Origin: Hydrogenophilales bacterium 12-61-10
Lineage (GTDB): Bacteria > Pseudomonadota > Gammaproteobacteria > Burkholderiales > Thiobacillaceae
Direction of reading: 5' to 3'
DNA: 55,397 bases
Assembly (NCBI GenBank): GCA_002279795.1
Contig: NCCT01000001.1
Span: forward strand, 1 to 55,397
Made by a program: the position numbers and the translations under genes. Shown in pieces: positions 8,820 through 16,902 of this stretch. Under the pieces are notes generated by a model, which was not told the DNA's origin, searched no databases, and saw nothing but the letters and a program-made list of their open reading frames with translations. Within the stretch, counting starts at the first letter, position 1, and each line of letters opens with the position of its first letter.

Positions 8820-9754
8820 AGGCGCGGCTCCGGCAGGCGGCTCGCGGCACCACTAAAGTCGATCAGCAGCTGCTCGACGAAGACGGGGTCGAGATCGCGC
8901 ACGATGAACACGAAGCGGCTTGCCCGGGGGTGATCAGACCCGGCATCGTCGTCCGGCCAGGCGTCGAGCTTCACCTCTGGATACAGCACGTGCTGCACGC
9001 CGTGCAGCACCACCGGCTGCGTCTCGCCCTGCAGGTTGACGATGGCCTTGAAGCGCAGCAGGTTTTCGGCGCGAAACGAGGTCAGCATCGACAGCGCCGA
9101 TTGCAGGCCGTAACGATCCAGCGGCGCGTCGAGCACCACTGAAAACGACTGGATGCGCGCGTCGTGCAATTCGGCGGGCGCGTCTTGCAGTGTGGGTTTG
9201 CCGCCCAGCGCGCCGGCGCGGGCGGGCAGGTAGCGTTGCGGCTTGAGCCAGCGCGTCAGTTCCAGTGCTCTTGTCTCGGCGTTCCACAGGCCCAAATTCT
9301 GGACCGCAGCCGGGTCGACTTCGCCGTGCAGCACAGTGATCAGATCGGCCGCCGGATTCAGCGTGGCGAGCCGCGCGCGCAGCGCGGCCAGCGTTTCAGG
9401 CGAAGCGAGATCGGTCTTGGTCAGCAGCAAGCGGTCGGCCACCGCCACCTGCTTGACGGCTTCGAGGTGCGCGTCGAGCTGGCCCATGCCGAATACGGCG
9501 TCGACCATGGTCACCACGCCGTCGAGCCGGAAGCGCGCGCGCACCCAGTTGTCGTGCAGCAGGTTGTCGAGCACCGGCGTGGCCATCGGGCCTTCCATTT
9601 TTTGCAGCAGTTGATGGTCGAGCGCGACAGCGCCGAACTCGTTCATCAGGATCGCCGTGCGCGGCAGCGTGCGCACGATGTGGTTGAGCACCGTGGTCTT
9701 GCCGCTGCCGAGAAAGCCGGTGAGCAGGGTGATGGGGATGGGCTGGTCGGTCAT
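8816..9754 (-). CDS. COG0523 (CobW/ZigA-type) GTPase lacking the CxCC segment
   Basis: This is a G3E-family GTPase of the zinc-metallochaperone group. It has Walker A GFLGSGKT (residues 13-20), NEFG (switch region) and the LTKTD base-recognition motif, plus a C-terminal domain (VLHGVQHVLYPEV). It is 312 residues long. The sequence runs from LMNEFGAVALDHQLLQKMEGPMA straight into TPVLDNLLHD. The family normally has about 45-50 residues there, including the metal-binding GCxCC motif and the ETTGxADP Walker B/G3 motif. The reading frame is kept, so this is an in-frame deletion at about 9586-9592. Such a protein should not bind metal or hydrolyse GTP normally. It sits 17 bases after zur. Confidence 0.85.
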   Translation of the reverse strand: MTDQPIPITLLTGFLGSGKTTVLNHIVRTLPRTAILMNEFGAVALDHQLLQKMEGPMATPVLDNLLHDNWVRARFRLDGVVTMVDAVFGMGQLDAHLEAVKQVAVADRLLLTKTDLASPETLAALRARLATLNPAADLITVLHGEVDPAAVQNLGLWNAETRALELTRWLKPQRYLPARAGALGGKPTLQDAPAELHDARIQSFSVVLDAPLDRYGLQSALSMLTSFRAENLLRFKAIVNLQGETQPVVLHGVQHVLYPEVKLDAWPDDDAGSDHPRASRFVFIVRDLDPVFVEQLLIDFSGAASRLPEPRL

Positions 9755-9771
9755 GGCAAGCGTCTGCTGTA

Positions 9772-10224
9772 TCAGGTCAGGACGTTTGAGCGGGCTGTCC
9801 GGGCGCACGCCGCGCAGCGGCCGTGAATCGTGATGTCGACCCGGCGCGCCTCGAAACCGTCCGGCGCTGCCGGCATCGGCAGGCTGGCGCGTTCGGGCAG
9901 GCAAAACAACTGGCCGCAGGCGTCGCACTCGAAATGCGCGTGGCCGTGGTGGACGTCCGCAATGCCGAAGCGGCGCACCCGGTCCTGTCCGGTCACGCTG
10001 TGCGCCAGGCCCTGCGCAACCAGCCAGTCGAGCACGCGGTAGAGCGTGACCTTGTCGAGGGGCTGGCCTTCGTCAAGGGCGGCTTGCGTCAGGCTTTGGT
10101 GCGAAACGGTGGCGTGCGTCGCCAGCAGCAGCCGCAACACCTGCACGCGGGCGGCCGTCGCGATGGCGTCGCGGTCGCGGATCAGGCGGATGGCGTTGTC
10201 ATGCAGGGCAGCGAGGGCGGGCAT
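9772..10224 (-). CDS. zur: Zur, Fur-family zinc uptake regulator
   Basis: This 150-residue Fur-family repressor has an N-terminal winged helix (RVQVLRLLLATHATVSHQSLTQAA...DKVTLYRVLDWLVAQGLAHSV). Metal sites follow: HHGHAHFECDACGQLFC with a CxxC, and a second CAAC near the C-terminus. Two CxxC pairs are typical of Zur. Zur with zinc represses zinc-uptake genes, and it heads an operon containing znuA, znuB and a COG0523 GTPase, which supports zinc over iron. An ATG at 10233 is also in frame, but it lies inside a good -10 box (TAGAAT); I therefore prefer ATG 10224. Confidence 0.85.
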   Translation of the reverse strand: MPALAALHDNAIRLIRDRDAIATAARVQVLRLLLATHATVSHQSLTQAALDEGQPLDKVTLYRVLDWLVAQGLAHSVTGQDRVRRFGIADVHHGHAHFECDACGQLFCLPERASLPMPAAPDGFEARRVDITIHGRCAACARTARSNVLT

Positions 10225-10231
10225 GGCCGGC

Positions 10232-10271
10232 ATTCTAGGTGACGGCAGGCCGTCCGTGCAACCAAGTTGCA
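10232..10271 (-). promoter_or_regulatory. zur promoter with overlapping palindromic operator
   Basis: Reading leftward, TGCAACTTGGTTGCA (10271-10257) is a perfect 6-bp inverted repeat with a 3-base spacer. Its second half overlaps a -35-like TTGCAC. After 18 bases follows the -10-like TAGAAT (10237-10232). Transcription would start about at ATG 10224, so the zur mRNA may be leaderless. The palindrome is a candidate Zur (or Fur-family) autoregulatory operator; the motif identity is not confirmed. Confidence 0.5.
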
Positions 10272-10281
10272 TCCGGGGGGA

Positions 10282-10308
10282 TAAAAAACCCGCCGGTCGA
10301 GGCGGGTT
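10282..10308 (-). terminator. rho-independent terminator of dksA
   Basis: AACCCGCC and GGCGGGTT (10287-10294 / 10301-10308) pair across a 6-base loop and are followed on the minus strand by TTTTTTAT. It lies 7 bases after the dksA stop and separates dksA from the zur operon. Confidence 0.85.
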
Positions 10309-10314
10309 CGGGGG

Positions 10315-10734
10315 TCAGGCGTGCAGCTTTTCCTTGCGCTCGTGACGCTCCTGCGCCTCGATGGAATACTCGGCGGTGGGGCGCGCCAGCATGCGCGGCA
10401 GGCCGATGGGGTCGCCGGTTTCCTTGCAGTAGCCGAAATCGCCGGAATCGAGGCGCACCAGCGCGGACTGGATTTTTTTCAGCAGCTTGCGCTCGCGGTC
10501 GCGCACGCGCTGTTCCAGCATGTGCTCTTCTTCCACCGTGGCGCGGTCGTTGGGGTCGGCGAAGTTTTCGTTTTCCTTCAGGTGTTCGCCGGTATCGGCC
10601 GCGTTGGCGAGCATTTCGTCACGCAGGGCTTCGAGGCGGGCACGAAAGAAGGCAAGTTGCTCGGCATTCATGTACGCGGAGGCCGGCATTTTCAGCAATT
10701 GGGCTTCCGTAAGCAGTTTGGGCGAGGCGGGCAT
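10315..10734 (-). CDS. dksA: DksA, RNA polymerase-binding transcription factor
   Basis: DksA binds in the RNA polymerase secondary channel and acts with ppGpp in the stringent response. The 139-residue protein starts MPASPKLLTEAQLLKMP; its central coiled coil (MNAEQLAFFRARLEALRDEM...EEEHMLEQRVRDRERKLLKKIQSAL) is followed by the zinc-finger region. In that region only FGYCKETGDPIG keeps a cysteine. The other usual cysteines are replaced (DPIGLPRMLARPTAEYSIEAQ), making it a low-cysteine, DksA2-like form. I chose ATG 10734 over the TTG directly before it; a GGAG lies 9 bases upstream. Confidence 0.9.
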   Translation of the reverse strand: MPASPKLLTEAQLLKMPASAYMNAEQLAFFRARLEALRDEMLANAADTGEHLKENENFADPNDRATVEEEHMLEQRVRDRERKLLKKIQSALVRLDSGDFGYCKETGDPIGLPRMLARPTAEYSIEAQERHERKEKLHA

Positions 10735-10931
10735 CAAAAACTCCAGACATCATCTAGGACAGTAAAAGTGCGTGACCGGGGTGTGCTCCGGCAGGCAACC
10801 GGGAGGCCGGCTGCGTTCATGCGCGTCTGCCATCATAACCCTACTCGGGTGAACCTTGCCAGCCGCAGGGCTGATTCAGTCCATGGCGCCGACCGCAACA
10901 GAAGCCACGGCCATTGGGGGATAATTTACGG

Positions 10932-12008
10932 ATGAAAACCGCCCTCCCTTTAGTTGTCCTTCTCGTGTTGTTGAGCGCCTGCAGCAAGGATGCACCGTCC
11001 ACCCCGCCCGCAGATATCCGTTCGGTACGCGCCGAGCAGGTCGGGTTGCACGGCGCGCAAGGCAGCACGCGTTACAGCGGGGAGGTCAGGGCGCGCTATG
11101 AGACCGATCTGGCGTTTCGCGTGACGGGGCGGGTGCAAACGCGCGCGGTGGAGGCCGGCACGCTGGTCAAGTCGGGGCAGCTCATCGCCACACTCGACCC
11201 GGCCGACTATGCCCTGGCGTCGACCGCGGCCCAGGCGCAGCGGGTGGCCGCAGAGGCCGAAGCCCGGCTGGCGCAGCAGGACTTGCAGCGCTATACCGCG
11301 TTGCGTGCACAAAACTTCATTTCCCAGGCTGAGCTTGATCGCCGCGAGTCGGTGTCACAGGCCGCTCAGGCGCGTGCAAGGGAATTGCGCGCCGAAGCGA
11401 GCCGTCAGGGCAACCAGCAGGCGTATACCCGCTTGACCGCACCCTATGCCGGGGTGGTGACGGCGACTCGGGTCGAGGCCGGACAGGTGGTTGCCGCCGG
11501 GCAGCCGGTGGCGAGTCTGGCGCGAACGGGCGAACGCGAAGTGCGCATCGACGTGCCGGAAAATGCGCTCGATGACTTGCGTGCGGCGCGTACGCTCAAG
11601 GTTCGACTTTGGTCGGCGCCGGATGCAACGTATGTCGGCCGCTTGCGCGAGGTCTCGCCGATGGCCGACGCGACCAGCCGCACATTCAGTGCGCGGGTCA
11701 GCATTGCCGACGCCGATGCGGCAGTAAAGCTCGGCATGACCGCCACGGTCGAGGTTGACAGCGAAAGCGCCCCGAGCCTGTCGGTGGCGCAGAGCGCGTT
11801 GTTCAAGGTCGATGGCCAGCCGCAGGTATGGGTCGTTGAGCAGAAAAGCGGCAAGGTGGCGGCACGCAGCGTGCAGCTCGGCGCGCTGGCGGGGGAGCGC
11901 GTTGCAATCGTGTCCGGCGTGGCGGCGGGTGAATGGGTGGTGACCGCCGGGGTGCACAAGCTTGCGCCAGGACAGCAGGTGCGTGTGTTGACGCCCGCCC
12001 AGCCATGA
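10932..12008 (+). CDS. RND efflux periplasmic adaptor (membrane fusion lipoprotein)
   Basis: This 358-residue membrane fusion protein begins with a lipoprotein signal (MKTALPLVVLLVLLSACSKD, lipobox LSAC). Then come a barrel-sandwich half (RVTGRVQTRAVEAGTLVKSGQLIATLDPADY), a helical hairpin at about 95-160, the second sandwich half (YAGVVTATRVEAGQVVAAGQPV) and a beta-barrel domain. It bridges the inner-membrane RND pump to an outer-membrane channel. The start at 10932 places the lipobox correctly. It overlaps the pump gene by 4 bases. No TolC-like channel gene is nearby. Confidence 0.92.
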   Translation: MKTALPLVVLLVLLSACSKDAPSTPPADIRSVRAEQVGLHGAQGSTRYSGEVRARYETDLAFRVTGRVQTRAVEAGTLVKSGQLIATLDPADYALASTAAQAQRVAAEAEARLAQQDLQRYTALRAQNFISQAELDRRESVSQAAQARARELRAEASRQGNQQAYTRLTAPYAGVVTATRVEAGQVVAAGQPVASLARTGEREVRIDVPENALDDLRAARTLKVRLWSAPDATYVGRLREVSPMADATSRTFSARVSIADADAAVKLGMTATVEVDSESAPSLSVAQSALFKVDGQPQVWVVEQKSGKVAARSVQLGALAGERVAIVSGVAAGEWVVTAGVHKLAPGQQVRVLTPAQP

Positions 12009-15000
12009 GCGGCACACCGCAGTTCATCCCGGGTCGCGGCAACCTGTCGCGCTGGGCCATCGAGCATCCGGCGCTGGTGCGATTTTTCATCGTGCTGATC
12101 CTGCTGGTGGGCGCGCGTTCGTATCTGCAGCTGGGGCAGGCAGAAGATCCGCCGTTCACCTTCAAGACCATGTTGATCCAGGCGCAGTGGCCGGGGGCGA
12201 CGACGCAGGAAGTCTCGGAGCAGCTGACCGAGCGCATCGAGAAAAAACTGCAGGAAATGCCCGAGCTGGATTACGTTTCGAGCTATGCCAAGCCGGGCGA
12301 GACCGCGCTGTTCGTCAACCTCGATGAGACCCTGCGCGGGCGCGACGTGGCGGACGCCTGGTATCAGGTGCGCAAAAAAATCGGCGATCTCGCGCCGCAA
12401 CTGCCTGCTGGCGTGCAGGGACCGTTTTTCAACGACGAGTTCGGCGACACCTTCGGCTCGATTTACGCCATCACCGGCGATGGCTTTTCCCGAGCCGACC
12501 TGCGCCGCATCGGCGAGGACGCGCAGCGCGAGGTGCGCCGCCTGCCCAACGTCGGCAAGGTCGAACTGTTCGGTGTGGTGCCGGAAAAAATCTATATCGA
12601 GGTGCCCACGCAAAAACTCGCCACGCTGGGCATCACGCCACAACAGTTGATCGCGGCGGTTCAGGAACAGAACAGCGTGGTGGCCAATGGCCGGGTAGAG
12701 AACGCGGTGCTGTCGATCCCGCTGCGGGTGTCGGGGCCGTATTCCAGCGTCGAACGTGTGCGCGAAACCGTGGTCAAGTTCGGCGCTCGCAGCCTGCGGC
12801 TGGGCGACCTCGCCGAGGTGACGCGGCGCTACGAAGATCCGCCGGCGACCGAAGTACGCTCGCAGGGCGAGCCAGCCGTGCTGCTCGGGGTGTCGCTGGC
12901 CGAGGGCGGCGATGTGGTGACGATGGGGCGCGATGTGGTTGCCGCCATGGACGCGCTGCAAAAATCGCTGCCGGTGGGGGTGGAAATTCGCCAGATCCAC
13001 GATCAGCCGAGCATCGTCACCCATGCGGTCAAGCTGTTCATGCAAAGCTTTCTGGAAGCGGTAGCCATCGTGCTGGCGGTCACCTTCCTGGCGCTGAAAT
13101 GGCGCGCGGGGCTGGTGGTGATGCTGAGCATTCCGGTGGTGCTGGCGATCACCTTCACTGCGATGTGGCTGTTGAACATCGACCTGCATCGCATCTCCAC
13201 CGGCGCGCTCATCATTGCGCTCGGCCTGCTGGTCGACGACGCCATCATTGCGGTCGAAATGATGGCGCACAAGCTCGAAGCCGGCTGGGGGCGCTTCGAG
13301 GCGGCGACCTACGCGTTCCAGTCGACCGCGTTTCCGATGCTGACGGGTACGCTGCTGACCGCCACCGCGTTTCTGCCGATTGCGCTCGCCAAGTCGGTCG
13401 TCGGCGAATACACCTTCGCGATTTTCGCGGTGACGACGATTGCGCTGCTGTCGTCCTGGCTGGTGGCGGTCGTCGTCACGCCCTATCTGGGCTATGTGCT
13501 GCTGAAGCCGGTGCATCAGGTCACCGACGAAGACGCGAGTTATCACACGCCGTTTTACCGTCGTTTCCGGGGAATAGTGACCTGGTGCGTCACGCGCCGC
13601 CGTACGGTGATTGCGCTGACGGTGCTGGCGCTGGTCATCGGCGTGGCGGCGATGCAAAAAGTGGAGAAACAGTTTTTTCCGCAGTCCGACCGGCTGGAAA
13701 TCCTGGTCGAAATGTGGCTGCCGGAAGGTGCCTCCATCGACGCCACGCGCGCCGAAGCGGTGAGGCTCGAATCGCAACTGCGCCGTGACAAGGACGTGGC
13801 GCACGTCGTCAACTACATCGGCCAGGGTGCGCCGCGCTTCGTGCTGGGGCTGGACCAGCGCCTGAACAACCGCAACTTCGCGCAGCTGGTGGTGATCGCG
13901 CAGGACGTGCCGGCGCGCGAGCGTGAAATCGCCCGTATCCGCCAGCTGTTCGAGACCGATTTCCCCAATGTGCGCGGCCGTGCGGTGCGCTTCGAATACG
14001 GCCCGCCGGCAGGCTATCCGGTGCAATACCGGCTCTCCGGCAGCGACATTCCGCGACTCAAGATCGAGGCCGAAAAGCTGCGCGCCATCGTCGCCGCACA
14101 ACAGCAGGTCACGGCGGTGAATCTGGACTGGAACGAACAATCGCTGGCCATGCGTGCGCAACTCGATCAGGACAAGATCAAGGCGCTGGGCCTGAGTTCG
14201 GAACAGGTCGGGCGCGTGCTGGCCTTGCAACTGGCGGGTACCCGCGTCACCCAGTTTCGCGAAAACGACCTGTTGATCGACGTGGTGCTGCGCACGCCGC
14301 GCAGCGAGCATCGCGATGTCGATGTCCTGCGCGCGCTGCCGATCGGCAATTTCAACGGCCAGAGCGTGACGCTGGGGCAGATCGCCACCTTCGAGCCGGT
14401 GTTCGAGGACGGCGTGATCTGGCGCCGCGACCGCCTGCCGACGATTTCCGTGCGCGGCGACCCGGTCGGCGCGGTGCAGCCCGACACCCTGATCGCCGCC
14501 CTGGCGCCCAAGGTCGACGCGTTCAAGGCGCAGTTGCCGCCCGGCTTCCGGCTGGCAATCGGCGGGCCGGTGGAAAGCAGCGCCAAGGCCAACGCCGCTA
14601 TCGGTGCCTCGTGGCCGCTGATCCTGATCACCACCTTCACCCTGCTGATGCTGCAACTCGGCAGTTTCTCGCGCTCGCTGCTGGTAGTGCTGACCGCGCC
14701 GCTCGGCATCATCGGCGTGGCGATCGCCCTCTTGGTGAGCGGCCAGCCGATGGGCTTCGTAGCCCTGCTCGGCATCATTTCGCTGTCCGGCATGATCATG
14801 CGCAACTCGGTCATTCTGGTCGACCAGATCCAGCAGGACGTCGCCCGCGGCCTGTCGCAGTGGGACGCCATCATCGAGTCAACCGTACGGCGCATGCGCC
14901 CGATCAGCCTCACCGCAGCGGCGGCGGCGCTGGCGATGATTCCGCTGTCGCGCTCGATTTTCTGGGGGCCGATGGCGGTAGCGGTGATGGGCGGCCTGGT

Positions 15001-15073
15001 CGCTGCGACTTTTCTCACCCTGTTTTTCCTGCCGGCCTTGTATGCGGCGTGGTTTCGCGTCAAGCAGGTGTAA
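12005..15073 (+). CDS. RND efflux pump, inner-membrane permease subunit
   Basis: The 1022-residue RND transporter is a proton-driven efflux pump. TM1 lies at about 20-38 (HPALVRFFIVLILLVGARSYL), followed by the first large periplasmic domain, TM2-6 at about 340-480, and a second half with the same plan. The TM4 motif LGLLVDDAIIAVEMM holds the paired aspartates of proton relay. GPMAVAVMGGLVAATFLTLFFLPALY closes the protein. ATG 12005 overlaps the adaptor stop (ATGA), which fixes the start. Substrates cannot be inferred, although the sequence looks closer to multidrug (HAE-type) than heavy-metal pumps. Confidence 0.93.
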   Translation: MSGTPQFIPGRGNLSRWAIEHPALVRFFIVLILLVGARSYLQLGQAEDPPFTFKTMLIQAQWPGATTQEVSEQLTERIEKKLQEMPELDYVSSYAKPGETALFVNLDETLRGRDVADAWYQVRKKIGDLAPQLPAGVQGPFFNDEFGDTFGSIYAITGDGFSRADLRRIGEDAQREVRRLPNVGKVELFGVVPEKIYIEVPTQKLATLGITPQQLIAAVQEQNSVVANGRVENAVLSIPLRVSGPYSSVERVRETVVKFGARSLRLGDLAEVTRRYEDPPATEVRSQGEPAVLLGVSLAEGGDVVTMGRDVVAAMDALQKSLPVGVEIRQIHDQPSIVTHAVKLFMQSFLEAVAIVLAVTFLALKWRAGLVVMLSIPVVLAITFTAMWLLNIDLHRISTGALIIALGLLVDDAIIAVEMMAHKLEAGWGRFEAATYAFQSTAFPMLTGTLLTATAFLPIALAKSVVGEYTFAIFAVTTIALLSSWLVAVVVTPYLGYVLLKPVHQVTDEDASYHTPFYRRFRGIVTWCVTRRRTVIALTVLALVIGVAAMQKVEKQFFPQSDRLEILVEMWLPEGASIDATRAEAVRLESQLRRDKDVAHVVNYIGQGAPRFVLGLDQRLNNRNFAQLVVIAQDVPAREREIARIRQLFETDFPNVRGRAVRFEYGPPAGYPVQYRLSGSDIPRLKIEAEKLRAIVAAQQQVTAVNLDWNEQSLAMRAQLDQDKIKALGLSSEQVGRVLALQLAGTRVTQFRENDLLIDVVLRTPRSEHRDVDVLRALPIGNFNGQSVTLGQIATFEPVFEDGVIWRRDRLPTISVRGDPVGAVQPDTLIAALAPKVDAFKAQLPPGFRLAIGGPVESSAKANAAIGASWPLILITTFTLLMLQLGSFSRSLLVVLTAPLGIIGVAIALLVSGQPMGFVALLGIISLSGMIMRNSVILVDQIQQDVARGLSQWDAIIESTVRRMRPISLTAAAAALAMIPLSRSIFWGPMAVAVMGGLVAATFLTLFFLPALYAAWFRVKQV

Positions 15074-15106
15074 CAAAACGCAAGACGCATGTTGCAAAGG
15101 GGGCAC

Positions 15107-15670
15107 ATGAAATCGATCGTGATTGGACTGTCGCTGCTGCTGGGCGGCTGTGCGGGCCTGCAGTCAACCGACCCGGCATCGCCGTATTACGCCTATCCGC
15201 CGGGCTGGGCGCTGCAGCTTGAGCGGGTGCTGCCGATCGACCCGGGTGCGGCCACGGTACGCCTGCAATACGGGCGCATCGTGCCGCGCAACGGGGTGCA
15301 GGAATACGATCCGTTCTGCATCATGGAAGTGAACACCGTGAGCCCTCAGGTGCAGCTGCTGCAGCCGGGCCGGTTCGAGGTGCTGCAACTCACGCGCAGC
15401 GTCAGCGAAATCACCGCAGCAGCATCGCCCCCTAATCCGCAGGGGCTGATGAAAACCGGCCTGGGCGGCAGCGACACGCCATCCTTTTTGTATTACGTCA
15501 CCACCTTCCGGCTACGCAATGCCGACCAGCCCGATGTGCGCAGCCTGACCTGCGCCTGGGACCAGATGGCGCCCGGCAACCGCTCGTTGATGCGCCACCT
15601 CACGCTGGATGAAATCCGTTCGGCGCTGGGTAGCTGGATGACCCTGATTCCCCCCAAGGAGCGCCTGTGA
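15107..15670 (+). CDS. uncharacterised lipoprotein
   Basis: The 187-residue protein starts MKSIVIGLSLLLGGCAG, a lipoprotein signal with lipobox LGGC. The mature part has a region of beta character (VRLQYGRIVPRNGVQEYDPFCIMEVNTVS) with two further cysteines. I do not recognise the family. The stop overlaps the GTG start of the PPK2 gene. A diverged copy of its last 21 codons is found at 16675-16740, so a paralogue once stood downstream. Confidence 0.7.
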   Translation: MKSIVIGLSLLLGGCAGLQSTDPASPYYAYPPGWALQLERVLPIDPGAATVRLQYGRIVPRNGVQEYDPFCIMEVNTVSPQVQLLQPGRFEVLQLTRSVSEITAAASPPNPQGLMKTGLGGSDTPSFLYYVTTFRLRNADQPDVRSLTCAWDQMAPGNRSLMRHLTLDEIRSALGSWMTLIPPKERL

Positions 15671-16476
15671 AACTGACCGATACCCGCATCAAGCCCGATA
15701 GCAAAATCAAGCTGAGCGATTGGGACGCCGATGACGACGCCATCATCGGCAAGGACAAGCCCGACGCGCGCGAACGCCTGGACGAACACCGCGCGCGGCT
15801 CGAAACGTTGCAGGAGTTGTTGTACGCCGAAGGCAAACACAAGCTGCTGGTCGTGCTGCAGGCGATGGATACCGCGGGCAAGGATTCGACCATCCGCCAC
15901 GTGTTTCAGGGCGTCGATCCGCTCGGTGTGCAGGTGGCCAGCTTCAAGTCGCCGACGCCGTATGAACTGGCACGCGACTATCTGTGGCGCGTGCATCACC
16001 ATGTGCCGGGCGCGGGCGAAATCGCCATTTTCAACCGTTCGCACTACGAAGACGTGCTGATCACCCGGGTCAACGGCTGGATCGACAAGGACGAGTGCAA
16101 GCGGCGCTACCGGCAGATCAACGACTTTGAACGCATGCTGGCGGAAACCGGCACCACGATCCTCAAGTTCTACCTGAACATCTCGAAAGACGAGCAGAAA
16201 AAGCGGCTGGAAGAACGCCGCGACACCCCGGAAAAGCAGTGGAAGTTCCAGCCCGGCGACCTTGCCGTGCGCGAACAGTGGGACGACTACATGGAGGCCT
16301 ACGAGGCCGCGCTCTCGGCCACCAGCACCGAGCACGCGCCATGGCACGTGATCCCAGCCAACAGCAAGCTGGTGCGCAATCTGACGGTGTCCGGCCTGCT
16401 GATCGAGGCGCTGGAAGGCCTGAAGATGCGCTACCCCGATCCTGCGCCCGGGGTGACAGAGATCAAAATTGTTTGA
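15667..16476 (+). CDS. ppk2: PPK2-family polyphosphate kinase
   Basis: PPK2 enzymes transfer phosphate between polyphosphate and nucleotides (AMP, ADP or GDP depending on class). The 269-residue single-domain protein has Walker A-like QAMDTAGKDSTIRHV, the lid/Walker B region EIAIFNRSHYEDVLI and the following ...RYRQINDFERMLAETGT, all typical of one-domain PPK2. The start is GTG 15667, overlapping the preceding lipoprotein stop (GTGA). Class (NDP-forming or NTP-forming) cannot be settled by eye. Confidence 0.9.
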   Translation: MKLTDTRIKPDSKIKLSDWDADDDAIIGKDKPDARERLDEHRARLETLQELLYAEGKHKLLVVLQAMDTAGKDSTIRHVFQGVDPLGVQVASFKSPTPYELARDYLWRVHHHVPGAGEIAIFNRSHYEDVLITRVNGWIDKDECKRRYRQINDFERMLAETGTTILKFYLNISKDEQKKRLEERRDTPEKQWKFQPGDLAVREQWDDYMEAYEAALSATSTEHAPWHVIPANSKLVRNLTVSGLLIEALEGLKMRYPDPAPGVTEIKIV

Positions 16477-16491
16477 TCGCTTGTCTTGCTG

Positions 16492-16659
16492 TCAGGGTTT
16501 CTTGCGCGCGCGTGGATGCGCCTGGTCGTAGGCCTTGGCGAGGTGTTGCCAGTCGAGGTGGGTGTAGACCTGAGTCGTGCTGATGCTGGCGCGGCCGAGC
16601 ATTTCCTGCACTACGCGCAGGTCGCCGGAGGATTGCAGCACGTGGGTGGCAAACGCGTG
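16492..16659 (-). pseudogene. duplicate fragment of the xerC 3' end
   Basis: About 168 bp match the 3' end of the intact xerC (19097-19264), including the stop codon, with roughly 11 mismatches by eye. Homology stops abruptly at GCGTGA, where a lipoprotein-tail fragment begins. Both copies have the same orientation, so they form imperfect direct repeats bounding the 16.5-19.1 kb accessory patch. Confidence 0.9.
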
Positions 16660-16674
16660 AACGGTAGTGTCCCC

Positions 16675-16740
16675 CTTTCACAAATGCGCAGCGCGCTGGG
16701 CGACTGGATCAGTTTGACTCCATCGGCCGAGCGGCTGTGA
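16675..16740 (+). pseudogene. 3'-tail remnant of a paralogous lipoprotein gene
   Basis: The last 21 codons read [21 protein letters not shown] followed by TGA. They align with the C-terminus of the lipoprotein at 15107-15670 (LDEIRSALGSWMTLIPPKERL). Nothing upstream continues this gene; the xerC fragment on the other strand abuts it. Confidence 0.7.
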
Positions 16741-16771
16741 TGGGAGGGGGCGAGGAAGGGTGGACAGACCT

Positions 16772-16790
16772 CCCCCTTTTTCAAAGGGGG
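16772..16790. repeat. REP-like hairpin, CCCCCTTT/AAAGGGGG
   Basis: A perfect 8-bp stem with a 3-base loop is followed by ATTGAGGGGGATTT. Sequences of this kind recur in intergenic DNA of many proteobacteria (from general knowledge). The nearby gtgtccccctttcac at 16668-16682 resembles part of the same element at the fragment junction. Confidence 0.6.
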
Positions 16791-16876
16791 ATTGAGGGGG
16801 ATTTGAGCTGTTGGTTTTGGTGAGGTATTTGGTTGAGTTGCGGCTGGTTGGCCGGGGGTAGCCCGGCGGCTAGTCA

Positions 16877-16902
16877 CTTTTCTTGTCTCGCCAAGAAAAG
16901 TA
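16877..16902. repeat. REP-like hairpin, ACTTTTCTTG/CAAGAAAAGT
   Basis: A perfect 10-bp stem with the 6-base loop TCTCGC is followed by AACCAAAAGAAGGCGACCCC. I recall very similar elements scattered in many beta- and gammaproteobacterial genomes. Its minus-strand translation (PSFGYFSWRDKK) is a known source of spurious annotated proteins. Confidence 0.7.

Noticed and set aside
11444-14656. 1070-residue open frame on the minus strand across the RND pump
   Set aside because: Antisense shadow of the pump gene; repetitive low-complexity residues, no domain.
16486-16740. 84-codon + strand open frame starting [15 protein letters not shown]
   Set aside because: Most of it is the reverse strand of the xerC fragment; only the last 21 codons are meaningful as a lipoprotein-tail remnant.
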